Below, piece by piece: positions 57,479-64,000 of a stretch of DNA of 64,000 nt. Position numbers and translations under genes: made by a program. This DNA is from Mycolicibacter acidiphilus (lineage in GTDB: Bacteria > Actinomycetota > Actinomycetes > Mycobacteriales > Mycobacteriaceae): assembly GCF_018455725.1 (NCBI RefSeq), contig NZ_JAHCLR010000001.1, positions 124,001 through 188,000 of the forward strand, read 5' to 3'. The number at the start of each line of letters is the position of its first letter. Position 1 is the first letter of the stretch. The notes under the pieces were generated by a model. It made no database searches and had not been told where the DNA came from. It was given only the letters and a program-made list of their open reading frames with translations.

Positions 57479-58687
57479 ATGACCAACCGTCGTGCCCTGA
57501 TCGTCGGCGCGGGCATCAGCGGCCTGGCCGCCGCGGTGCGGTTGCGCCAGATCGGCTGGACCCCGGTGCTCGTCGAACGGGCGGCAGGCCGGCGTCGTGG
57601 CGGGTACTTCGTCGGGGTGTTCGGGTCTGGACGGCAGGCTGCGACGCGACTGGGCATCGCCGAGCATCTGCACGACCGCCGGCCCACCGGGGCGGTCTAC
57701 GACTATGACCGCAAGGGCAACCGGCGGGTGGGGCTGAGCTTCAACGACCTGCCCGGTGAGGCGTGGACCGCGCTGCGCGGCGACGTCGAGGCGGCGGCGT
57801 TCGCCGCGCTGCCCGACGACGTCGAGATCCGCTACGCCACCGTGCCCACCGAGATCGTCCAGCGTGATGACGGCGTGGCGGTGACGCTGCGGGGCACCGC
57901 CGACGGGAAACTGGTCACCGAGGACTTCGACCTGGTGGTGGGTGCCGACGGGGTGCGCTCGGGCGTGCGCAGCCTGGTGTTCGGTCCGGCCGAGAACTAC
58001 TTGCGCCGGCTCGACCACATGATCGCGACCTTCGAACTGCCCCGGGGTCTCAGCGATCTCGCCGCCGACGACGGCGCCTTCCTGGTCGAGTCGGGCCGGT
58101 CCCTGGTCGTCTACCCGTTCCGCGACCATCCGCAGACCGCGCTGCTGTCCTACTACACCGACGACGTCGACGCCGAGTTCAGCGAGCCGCCGATTGCCCG
58201 GCTGCGCAAGGCATTCGGGCCGCAGCCCACCGGCCGGCTGCTCGGCGAGGTGCTCGACGCCTTCGAGGTCGCCGGCGAGTTCCTGTTCGACTCCGTCGAG
58301 CAGGTGCACATGGACAGCTGGCGGCGGGGCCGGGTGGTGCTGGTCGGTGACGCCGCCTGGTGCGAGACGCTGTACTCCGGGATGGGGGTGTCCTCCTCGC
58401 TGGCCGGACCAGACCTGCTCGGCACCATGCTGGCGCGCTACGGCGACGACCTGGACCGGGCGCTGAGCGAGTGGGAGCGCATCCTGCGGCCGTACGTCAC
58501 CGCCTATCAGGGATTCGTTGTGCGGCAACGGTTCTTCTTCGTGCCCGACAACCGCACCGAACTCGTGTTCCGCGGTGTGATGACCCGCATTCGGCAACTA
58601 TCCTGGGCGCAGCCGCTGTTCACCCGGATCGTGGCCGGCAGTCGCAGCGCGCGGCTCAAAGACGCCGACATCACCGCGGCGGCCTGA
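57479..58687 (+). CDS. FAD-dependent monooxygenase (group A hydroxylase-like)
   Basis: A 402-residue flavoprotein. The N-terminal FAD fold is RRALIVGAGISGLAAAVRLR with the GxGxxG motif, the second motif is DFDLVVGADGVRSGVR (DG), and the third is GRVVLVGDAAWCETLYSGMG (GD). This order is typical of p-hydroxybenzoate-hydroxylase-like enzymes, including TetX-like and polyketide hydroxylases. The substrate is unknown. It heads a three-gene unit with a TetR regulator (4 bases downstream) and a membrane protein. Possible roles are breakdown of an aromatic compound or modification of a drug. Confidence 0.88.
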   Translation: MTNRRALIVGAGISGLAAAVRLRQIGWTPVLVERAAGRRRGGYFVGVFGSGRQAATRLGIAEHLHDRRPTGAVYDYDRKGNRRVGLSFNDLPGEAWTALRGDVEAAAFAALPDDVEIRYATVPTEIVQRDDGVAVTLRGTADGKLVTEDFDLVVGADGVRSGVRSLVFGPAENYLRRLDHMIATFELPRGLSDLAADDGAFLVESGRSLVVYPFRDHPQTALLSYYTDDVDAEFSEPPIARLRKAFGPQPTGRLLGEVLDAFEVAGEFLFDSVEQVHMDSWRRGRVVLVGDAAWCETLYSGMGVSSSLAGPDLLGTMLARYGDDLDRALSEWERILRPYVTAYQGFVVRQRFFFVPDNRTELVFRGVMTRIRQLSWAQPLFTRIVAGSRSARLKDADITAAA

Positions 58688-58691
58688 GCTC

Positions 58692-59333
58692 ATGGCCGCC
58701 GAGAACGCCGAAACCACCGGCATGCCCGCACCGCAGCAGGCCCGCAGCCGCGCCGCCCTGCAGCGGCTGCTCACCGCAGCCGAGGACGTGTTGATCAACG
58801 ACGGGGTCGACGAATTCACCATCGCCCGGGTCGCCGAGCACGCCGGGGTGTCCGTCGGCGGGGTGTACCGGCGCTTCGCCGGCAAGGACCAGCTGATCCA
58901 GGCGGTCCGGCAGGATCTGCTGGCCCGCATGGAGCGCGCCGTCGACGACGCACTGGCCGGCGCCGCACCGTCGGTGGCCGGGGTGCTCGCCGCGTTCACC
59001 GGGGCGTTGGGGGAGATCCTGGCCGGCAGCGGCCAGGTCATCCCGGTGATCCTGGCCGGCTCCCGGGTGCCGGAGGCGCCGGAGCAGGCCGGTCAGGTGC
59101 TCGCCGGTCTGCAGCAGCGCTTCCTCGACACGATCACCCCGTATCGCGGCGAGATCGCCCACCCCGATCCCGACCGGGCGCTGCGCATCGCATTCCGCAC
59201 CGTCGCCGGCGCGGCCGTGCACCGCACCGCGATCATCCGCTGGTGGCCGGACGGCCTGGACTGGGACGGCTGGGCCCGCGAAATCGCCGACATGACAACG
59301 GCATACCTCACCTCGGCAAGGAACCCTACATGA
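58692..59333 (+). CDS. TetR-family regulator
   Basis: A 213-residue TetR protein. The helix-turn-helix is FTIARVAEHAGVSVGGVYRR with FAGKDQLIQAVRQDLL. The C-terminal domain includes LAAFTGALGEILAGSGQVIP and a Trp-rich segment RWWPDGLDWDGWAREIADM. It begins 4 bases after the monooxygenase stop and overlaps the next gene by 4 bases (ATGA). It probably represses its own operon through the palindrome at 57438-57455. Confidence 0.88.
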   Translation: MAAENAETTGMPAPQQARSRAALQRLLTAAEDVLINDGVDEFTIARVAEHAGVSVGGVYRRFAGKDQLIQAVRQDLLARMERAVDDALAGAAPSVAGVLAAFTGALGEILAGSGQVIPVILAGSRVPEAPEQAGQVLAGLQQRFLDTITPYRGEIAHPDPDRALRIAFRTVAGAAVHRTAIIRWWPDGLDWDGWAREIADMTTAYLTSARNPT

Positions 59334-60631
59334 CCACAGCCAATCCTGATGCGGCGCAAGCAAACCCGTGGGTCAAAGCGGCGGCCGCCATCGTCGGAAC
59401 CGCGGCGCTGCTGACGATCATGGTGATCGCCTTCGCCCTACCGGCGTCCCGCTCGGCCCCGCACGGGGTGCCGATCGGCGTGGTCGGCACCCCGGAACAG
59501 ATCCAGACCTTCGAACGCGGCGCCGCCGGGTTCGCCGTGGAGATCTTCGCGTCGCAGGCGCAGGCGCGCCAGGCGATCACCGACCGCGACATCTACGGGG
59601 CGCTGGTGCTGGACGGGATGAGCGACGTGGACGTGCTGTATGCGACCGCAGCCGGACCGGCCGTCGCCACCCTGGTCCAGGGGCTCGGACAGCGCGTCGC
59701 CGCTGCGACCGGACGCAGCGTGCACCCGGTCGACCTGCGGGCGTTTCCCGCCCGGGACCCTCGCGGCACCGGGCTGGCCGCCGGGGCGCTGCCGCTGGCG
59801 CTGGGTGGCTGGATGGGCGCAATGATCATCATGCTGCTGGTACCCGACCCGCGCCGGCGCGCGGTCGCCGCGGTGGGGGTGGCCGTCGTCGGCGGCCTGG
59901 CGGTGGTCGGCTGCCTGCAGTTCGTGATCGGCACCTTCGACGGGAACTACCTGCTGACCAGCCTCGCCGGAATGCTCGGGATCGCCGCCACCTGCTTCAC
60001 CGTGCTGGGCCTGCGGGAACTGCTCGGCGGCGCCGGCCTGGGCATCGCCGCGGTGCTGCTGGTGCTGCTGGGCAACCCGCTGTCCGGGCTGGCCAGCGCC
60101 CCCGAACTGCTGCCGTCGCCGTGGGGGCAGTTCGGTCAACTGCTGCCGCCAGGCGCCACCGGCGCGCTGCTGCGTGACGTCACGTTCTTCGACGGACACG
60201 GTGGTGCCCGACCGGTACTGATCCTGATCGGCTACCTGCTGGCCGGGATCGGCCTGTACCTGGGCGCCCAGTTGCGCGCGGTGCGTACCGGCACCGTCGA
60301 CGTCGACCGCATCGAGTTCGACCACCGGCCGCGCCCGCCGGCGGCACCGAACCCGGCGCCGTCGGCGGCGATCACCGAACCGATCCGCCTGGCCCGATCA
60401 CAGCCCCAGCGCCCGGTAGGTGCGGCGCACGAACCGGGGCAGGGCGACCCGCAGCGCCGCCTGCGAGGTGTTGCCGGCGATTTCGGCGGCGGCGTCGGCG
60501 GTCAGCGTCGGCGAGTTCTGAATCAGGTAGATCAGGATCAGGTCGTTGGCCGGGTCCGCCTGCCACCAGGTGCCGTAGGCGCCCGGCCAGCTGAACGTCC
60601 CCAGCCCGCCGGGCCCGTACAGCGGTCCTGA
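59330..60631 (+). CDS. Polytopic membrane protein (YhgE/ABC-2-like) with antisense-overlapping tail
   Basis: A 433-residue frame. The N-terminal membrane segment (AAAIVGTAALLTIMVIAFAL) is followed by an outer domain (GVPIGVVGTPEQIQTFERG) and about five membrane segments from residue 150 on (GALPLALGGWMGAMIIMLLV through ILIGYLLAGIGLYLGAQL). This layout resembles YhgE/Pip and ABC-2 permease-like exporters. From about residue 357 the frame runs opposite to the beta-lactamase-like gene for 234 bases, and the sequence becomes Arg/Gln/Val-rich and unstructured. The true stop may have been lost. Start ATG overlaps the TetR stop. Possibly exports a compound tied to the monooxygenase. Confidence 0.75.
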   Translation: MTTANPDAAQANPWVKAAAAIVGTAALLTIMVIAFALPASRSAPHGVPIGVVGTPEQIQTFERGAAGFAVEIFASQAQARQAITDRDIYGALVLDGMSDVDVLYATAAGPAVATLVQGLGQRVAAATGRSVHPVDLRAFPARDPRGTGLAAGALPLALGGWMGAMIIMLLVPDPRRRAVAAVGVAVVGGLAVVGCLQFVIGTFDGNYLLTSLAGMLGIAATCFTVLGLRELLGGAGLGIAAVLLVLLGNPLSGLASAPELLPSPWGQFGQLLPPGATGALLRDVTFFDGHGGARPVLILIGYLLAGIGLYLGAQLRAVRTGTVDVDRIEFDHRPRPPAAPNPAPSAAITEPIRLARSQPQRPVGAAHEPGQGDPQRRLRGVAGDFGGGVGGQRRRVLNQVDQDQVVGRVRLPPGAVGARPAERPQPAGPVQRS

Positions 60632-61600
60632 CTTCGCGGGGTCGGTCACCACCGACAGGTTCAACCCGAATCCGCGACCGACCCAGAACGGCGCACCGAG
60701 GAACTGCTGGCGCTTCTGCTCGTCGGTGAGCCGATCGGTCCGCATCGCTCGTGCCGACTCCGCCGACAGCACCCGCATCCCGTCGAACTCGCCGTCCGCC
60801 AACAGCATTCGGGTGAACGCCAGGTAGTCGTCGGCGGTGGACAGCAGTCCGCCGCCGGCGTTGGGGAACACCGGGGGAGCGATCGGGATCGGACCCATGG
60901 CGTCGTCGTGCAGGCCATCGGCGCCGATCCGGTACATGGTCGCCGCGCGCCGCCGGGCCGCCGGGGAGATGAAGAACCCGGTGTCGGCCATGCCCAGGGG
61001 ACCCAGGATCCGCTCGTCGAGCACCGCCGGCAGCGGTTTGCCCTCGATGCGGGCGAGCAGCACGCCGAGCGCGTCGATGCCCTGACCGTAGGTGACCTGC
61101 TCACCGGGCTGATGCACCAGCGGCAGCGCGGCCAGCGCCGTCAGCCAGGCCTCCGGGCCCCTGCCGAACGGCAACCGCTGGTACTCCCGGGCGATCGGGC
61201 CGGACACGGTGAACCCGTAGCCGATGCCGCTGCGATGGGTCATCAGGTCATCGACGGTCAGCGCCCGCCCGGCGGGCACGGTCTGCTCCACCGGCCCGGC
61301 CGGATCGACCAGCACCGTCGGCCGTTCGAACTCGGGCAGCCATCGGGCGATCGGATCGTCCAGGTGCAGCCTGCCCTCGTCGACCAGGCTCATCGCCGCG
61401 GCGACAGTGATCGGTTTGGTCATCGAGGCGATCCGGAATACCGTGTCGCGGGTCATCGGCAGCCCCGCACCGACGTCGCGGTACCCGATCTCGTTGACCT
61501 GCAGTACCTGTCCGCGCTGCCACACCAGCGTCACCGCACCGGCCAGCAGTCCTGCGTCACAGGCCTCGGTGATGGCCGCCTGGTTGGGGTCGAGATTCAC
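60398..61600 (-). CDS. Serine beta-lactamase-like hydrolase (esterase/PBP4* type)
   Basis: A 400-residue serine hydrolase of the class C beta-lactamase/EstB fold. The nucleophile is in FRIASMTKPITVAAAM (SxxK). The second motif is near RSGIGYGFTVSG (Tyr), and the C-terminal third motif region is in YGPGGLGTFSWPGAYGTWW (HxG-like position replaced by WPG). Such proteins are usually esterases rather than true beta-lactamases. No signal peptide is seen, so it is probably cytosolic. It lies 9 bases downstream of a methyltransferase gene and convergent to a membrane-protein gene that overlaps its end. Confidence 0.87.
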   Translation of the reverse strand: MNLDPNQAAITEACDAGLLAGAVTLVWQRGQVLQVNEIGYRDVGAGLPMTRDTVFRIASMTKPITVAAAMSLVDEGRLHLDDPIARWLPEFERPTVLVDPAGPVEQTVPAGRALTVDDLMTHRSGIGYGFTVSGPIAREYQRLPFGRGPEAWLTALAALPLVHQPGEQVTYGQGIDALGVLLARIEGKPLPAVLDERILGPLGMADTGFFISPAARRRAATMYRIGADGLHDDAMGPIPIAPPVFPNAGGGLLSTADDYLAFTRMLLADGEFDGMRVLSAESARAMRTDRLTDEQKRQQFLGAPFWVGRGFGLNLSVVTDPAKSGPLYGPGGLGTFSWPGAYGTWWQADPANDLILIYLIQNSPTLTADAAAEIAGNTSQAALRVALPRFVRRTYRALGL

Positions 61601-61609
61601 CGGGCCAGG

Positions 61610-62263
61610 TTAGCCGTCGCGCCGACGGGCGTTCACGTACCAGAAGTTCATGTCGCCGCCCCAGCCCTGCCGGTGCACGGTCACCGGTTGCAGCGATGCA
61701 ATCTCCCAGTCGGCCTCGCCGAGCACGTCGCGCAGCGTGGCCTCGGAGACCGTCGGCCGCGGCCGCTCCGGCGCGGGTGGCGTGTTCTCCTCGGAGAAGC
61801 AGGACAGCAGCAGCGACGCCCCGGCCCGGGTCGCCCGGTGCACCGCGGCGGCGTAGCGGCGCCGGCTCACACCGTCGAGGCAGTGAAACATGCCGGAGTC
61901 GACGACGGTGTCGAACGCGTCGGTGTAGCCGTCGAGCGTGGTGGCGTCGGCGACCGCGAACCGGACCTGCACGCCCGCGGCGGCGGCGCGCTGCCCGGCG
62001 GTGACCAGCGCGGCCGGCGAGATGTCCAGTCCGGTCACGTCGAAGCCCTGCTGCGCCAGGTAGACGGCGTTGTCGCCGAGACCGCAGCCGATGTCAAGCA
62101 CCCGCCCGTGCACCAGCCCGAGACGGTGCCAGTCCAGCACGTTCTCCTTGGGGGCTTTGGTGTCCCACGGCGGCGTCGGCATCGGGGGAATCCCCTCGCC
62201 GGGGCTCTCCCCGCGGTAGAGGGCGTCGAAGTCGAGGGGCATGCCCTCGTGTCGGTCGATCAT
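61610..62263 (-). CDS. Class I SAM-dependent methyltransferase
   Basis: A 217-residue methyltransferase. The SAM-binding motif I is [20 protein letters not shown], followed by [19 protein letters not shown], motif [16 protein letters not shown] and [14 protein letters not shown]. The ATG giving [20 protein letters not shown] is chosen. Longer in-frame starts would run back into the divergent pyrR leader and gene. The pattern PPWDT near residue 40 resembles thiopurine-type and tellurite-resistance-like methyltransferases. The substrate is unknown. It is coupled closely to the serine hydrolase gene. Confidence 0.87.
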   Translation of the reverse strand: MIDRHEGMPLDFDALYRGESPGEGIPPMPTPPWDTKAPKENVLDWHRLGLVHGRVLDIGCGLGDNAVYLAQQGFDVTGLDISPAALVTAGQRAAAAGVQVRFAVADATTLDGYTDAFDTVVDSGMFHCLDGVSRRRYAAAVHRATRAGASLLLSCFSEENTPPAPERPRPTVSEATLRDVLGEADWEIASLQPVTVHRQGWGGDMNFWYVNARRRDG

Positions 62264-62310
62264 TTCGCCCAGGCTAATCGCCGGTGTTAGGCTGCCGGAC
62301 AGTTCGACAT

Positions 62311-62350
62311 CCTTTAACGAGCCGTCCCGTGAGGCGGAGAAGGAGGTCCA
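62311..62350 (+). promoter_or_regulatory. PyrR-binding mRNA element in the pyr leader
   Basis: CCGTCCCGTGAGGCGG (62322-62337) matches the PyrR anti-antiterminator loop consensus UCC-N-G-N-GAGG-Y, with a short CCG/CGG stem. It is followed at once by AAGGAGG (62339-62345). In mycobacteria, UMP-bound PyrR is known to bind such leaders and lower translation. Here the site directly adjoins the ribosome-binding sequence, which fits translational control. Confidence 0.75.
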
Positions 62351-62360
62351 GCGGTTTCCC

Positions 62361-62927
62361 ATGGGCGCTGCCGGTAATTCCAGCACCGACCGAGAACTGA
62401 TGTCCTCGGCGGACGTGAGTCGCACCATTTCGCGCATCGCGCACCAGATCATCGAGAAGACCGCCCTGGATGACCCAGCCGGCCCCCCAAAAGTGGTGCT
62501 GCTGGGCATCCCGACCCGCGGCGTCACCCTGGCCGAGCGGCTGGCCGCCAAGATCGCGGAATTCTGCGGCGTTCAGGTGCCCTGCGGCTCCCTGGACATC
62601 ACGCTGTACCGCGACGACCTGATGACCAAGCCGCCGCGGCCGCTGGAGACGACGTCGATCCCGGCCGGTGGCATCGACGACGCGCTGGTGATCCTCGTCG
62701 ACGACGTGCTCTACGCCGGACGGTCGGTGCGCGCCGCGCTGGATGCGCTGCGTGACGTGGGCCGCCCGGCGATCGTGCAGCTGGCGGTGCTGGTGGACCG
62801 CGGCCACCGGGAGCTGCCGGTGCGCGCCGACTACGTCGGCAAGAACGTCCCGACCGCGCGGGGGGAGAGCGTGCACGTGCTGCTCAGTGAAGACGACGAC
62901 CGTGATGCGGTGGTGATCTCCCGATGA
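62361..62927 (+). CDS. pyrR: Pyrimidine operon regulator/uracil phosphoribosyltransferase PyrR
   Basis: PyrR senses UMP/UTP and PRPP and binds pyr mRNA; it also has uracil phosphoribosyltransferase activity. The 188-residue product has the PRPP motif [20 protein letters not shown] and the family segments [28 protein letters not shown] and [10 protein letters not shown]. The start [19 protein letters not shown] matches mycobacterial PyrR. A PyrR-type RNA element lies in its own leader, so it controls itself. The stop overlaps pyrB by ATGA. Confidence 0.95.
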   Translation: MGAAGNSSTDRELMSSADVSRTISRIAHQIIEKTALDDPAGPPKVVLLGIPTRGVTLAERLAAKIAEFCGVQVPCGSLDITLYRDDLMTKPPRPLETTSIPAGGIDDALVILVDDVLYAGRSVRAALDALRDVGRPAIVQLAVLVDRGHRELPVRADYVGKNVPTARGESVHVLLSEDDDRDAVVISR

Positions 62928-63913
62928 CCACCCGGCACCTGCTGGCCGCCGGCGACCTCAGCCGCGATGAGGCCACCGCGATCCTCGACGACGCCGACCG
63001 GTTCGCCGAAGCCCTGCTCGGCCGCGAGGTCAAGAAGCTCCCCACCCTGCGCGGCCGCACCGTCATCACCATGTTCTACGAGAACTCCACCCGCACCCGG
63101 GTGTCGTTCGAGGTGGCCGGCAAATGGATGAGCGCCGACGTGATCAACGTCAGCGCCTCCGGGTCGTCGGTGAACAAGGGGGAGTCGCTGCGCGACACCG
63201 CGCTGACGCTGCGGGCCGCCGGCGCGGATGCGCTGATCATCCGCCACCCAGCCTCGGGTGCCGCGCATCTGCTCAGTGAGTGGACTGCCGAGCTCGACGG
63301 GGGCGGCCCGGCGGTGATCAACGCCGGCGACGGCACGCACGAGCACCCGACCCAGGCGCTGCTGGACGCCCTGACGCTGCGGCAGCGCCTCGGCGGCATC
63401 GAGGGCCGCCGGGTGGTGATCGTCGGCGACATCGTGCATTCCCGGGTGGCCCGCTCCAACGTGAGCCTGCTGACCACCCTGGGCGCGGAGGTGGTGCTGG
63501 TGTCGCCGCCGACCCTGCTGCCGGCCGGGGTGACCGACTGGCCGGTGACGGTGACCAGCGACTTCGACGCCGAACTGCCGGCCGCCGATGCGGTGCTGAT
63601 GCTGCGGGTGCAGGCCGAGCGGATGACCGGCGGGTTCTTCCCGTCGACCCGGGAGTACTCGGTGCGCTACGGGCTGAGTGAGAAGCGCCGGGCGATGCTG
63701 GGCGAGCACGCGGTGGTGCTGCACCCCGGCCCGATGCTGCGCGGCATGGAGATCTCCTCGGCGGTGGCGGACTCGCCGCAATCAGCGGTGCTGCAACAGG
63801 TTTCCAACGGTGTGCATGTGCGGATGGCGGTGCTGTTCCACCTGCTGGTGGGCGGCGATTCTGCGGGATCAGGGTCGGGATCAGGGTCGGGATCAGGGGA
63901 GGCAACAGCATGA
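62924..63913 (+). CDS. pyrB: Aspartate carbamoyltransferase catalytic subunit
   Basis: PyrB joins carbamoyl phosphate and aspartate, the first committed step of pyrimidine synthesis. The 329-residue product has the carbamoyl-phosphate motif [17 protein letters not shown], the segment [34 protein letters not shown] and [11 protein letters not shown]. The C-terminus carries an extra Gly/Ser tail ([17 protein letters not shown]) after the normal end, encoded by a 12-base repeat. No PyrI regulatory subunit gene is adjacent; the next gene is pyrC. ATGA overlaps on both sides. Confidence 0.96.
   Translation: MTTRHLLAAGDLSRDEATAILDDADRFAEALLGREVKKLPTLRGRTVITMFYENSTRTRVSFEVAGKWMSADVINVSASGSSVNKGESLRDTALTLRAAGADALIIRHPASGAAHLLSEWTAELDGGGPAVINAGDGTHEHPTQALLDALTLRQRLGGIEGRRVVIVGDIVHSRVARSNVSLLTTLGAEVVLVSPPTLLPAGVTDWPVTVTSDFDAELPAADAVLMLRVQAERMTGGFFPSTREYSVRYGLSEKRRAMLGEHAVVLHPGPMLRGMEISSAVADSPQSAVLQQVSNGVHVRMAVLFHLLVGGDSAGSGSGSGSGSGEATA
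63860..63899 (+). repeat. 12-base microsatellite at the end of pyrB
   Basis: About three copies of GGATCAGGGTCG in frame encode the Gly-Ser tail of PyrB. As a short in-frame repeat it may vary in number between strains without breaking the gene. Confidence 0.8.
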
Positions 63914-64000
63914 GCGTGCTGATCCGCGGGGTGCGGCTCTACGGTGAGGGCGACGCCGTCGACGTGCTGGTGGCTGACGGCCAGATCGCCGAAATCGGTG
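63910..64000 (+). CDS. pyrC: Dihydroorotase, 3' end outside window
   Basis: The first 30 residues are visible: [20 protein letters not shown], then [10 protein letters not shown]. This is the amidohydrolase N-terminal beta-sandwich of PyrC, which closes carbamoyl-aspartate to dihydroorotate. The catalytic HxH is beyond the right edge. It overlaps pyrB by ATGA, and the pyrR-pyrB-pyrC order supports the call. Confidence 0.88.
   Translation, partial: MSVLIRGVRLYGEGDAVDVLVADGQIAEIG

Noticed and set aside
62264-62551. N-terminal extension of the methyltransferase
   Set aside because: It would run antisense through the pyr leader and pyrR; the downstream ATG gives a complete SAM domain.

Overview
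The window looks like chromosomal DNA of a high-GC actinobacterium of the family Mycobacteriaceae. It encodes a PE protein, a PPE protein, two WXG100 (Esx) proteins, a resuscitation-promoting factor, a long Rel (p)ppGpp enzyme and an Lsr2-type DNA-binding tail. From memory, the gene order runs in reverse to M. tuberculosis H37Rv from about Rv2605c (tesB2) to Rv2531c (large amino-acid decarboxylase), and then passes into pyrR-pyrB-pyrC, which lies elsewhere in H37Rv. The Esx pair resembles the EsxK/EsxL type linked to ESX-5, which hints at a slow-growing or M. terrae-like lineage. No species is claimed.

Layout. 1-2.2 kb: end of tesB, pdxT (PLP synthesis), yebC. 2.3-3.4 kb: sulfotransferase and a small secreted protein. 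3.4-5.7 kb: ruvC-ruvA-ruvB under an apparent LexA/SOS box. 5.8-8 kb (minus): coiled-coil protein, gabT and a secreted 25-residue-repeat protein. 8.1-16.5 kb: yajC-secD-secF, a solute-binding lipoprotein, apt and rel. 16.5-19.2 kb: a tandem hairpin-repeat array, then a membrane-anchored FMN glutamate-synthase-like protein and ppiB on the minus strand. 19.3-22.8 kb: glyoxalase-II-like hydrolase, hisS, an endonuclease-fold protein and a secreted protein. 22.8-25.5 kb: XRE-cupin regulator plus GGCT-like gene (minus), divergent from a class II aldolase and a DapA-family lyase. 25.5-30.6 kb: zinc metallopeptidase, PE-PPE-esx-esx, strong terminator, and a very acidic membrane protein with a duplicated outer domain. 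30.6-37.5 kb: aspS, thioesterase, rpf, DUF3097 protein, NDMA-type alcohol dehydrogenase, rarA, TM2 protein. 37.5-37.8 kb: a decayed yjbQ-family gene. 37.9-50.6 kb: alaS-ruvX-mltG-aroE, prepilin peptidase, secreted protein, aroC-aroK-aroB-aroQ, a B-4DMT-like membrane protein (minus), pepQ-efp-nusB. 50.6-64 kb: decarboxylase, ERCC4-Lsr2 protein, two TetR-associated accessory units, serine hydrolase and methyltransferase, then pyrR-pyrB-pyrC with a PyrR-type leader.

Most genes are core: protein export, stringent response, recombination, shikimate and pyrimidine pathways. Tight 4-base ATGA or GTGA overlaps mark co-translated operons. The accessory parts are the 22.8-25.5 kb metabolic island, the PE/PPE/Esx cluster and the 53.7-62.3 kb region.

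The most unusual signal is a hairpin-forming repeat of about 51-53 bases, present four times. Three copies form a 56-base-period array after rel, and one lies about 6.4 kb away. The third array copy and the solitary copy each overlap the 3' end of a gene and encode its C-terminus. Both stems show paired base changes between copies, which suggests selection on the fold.
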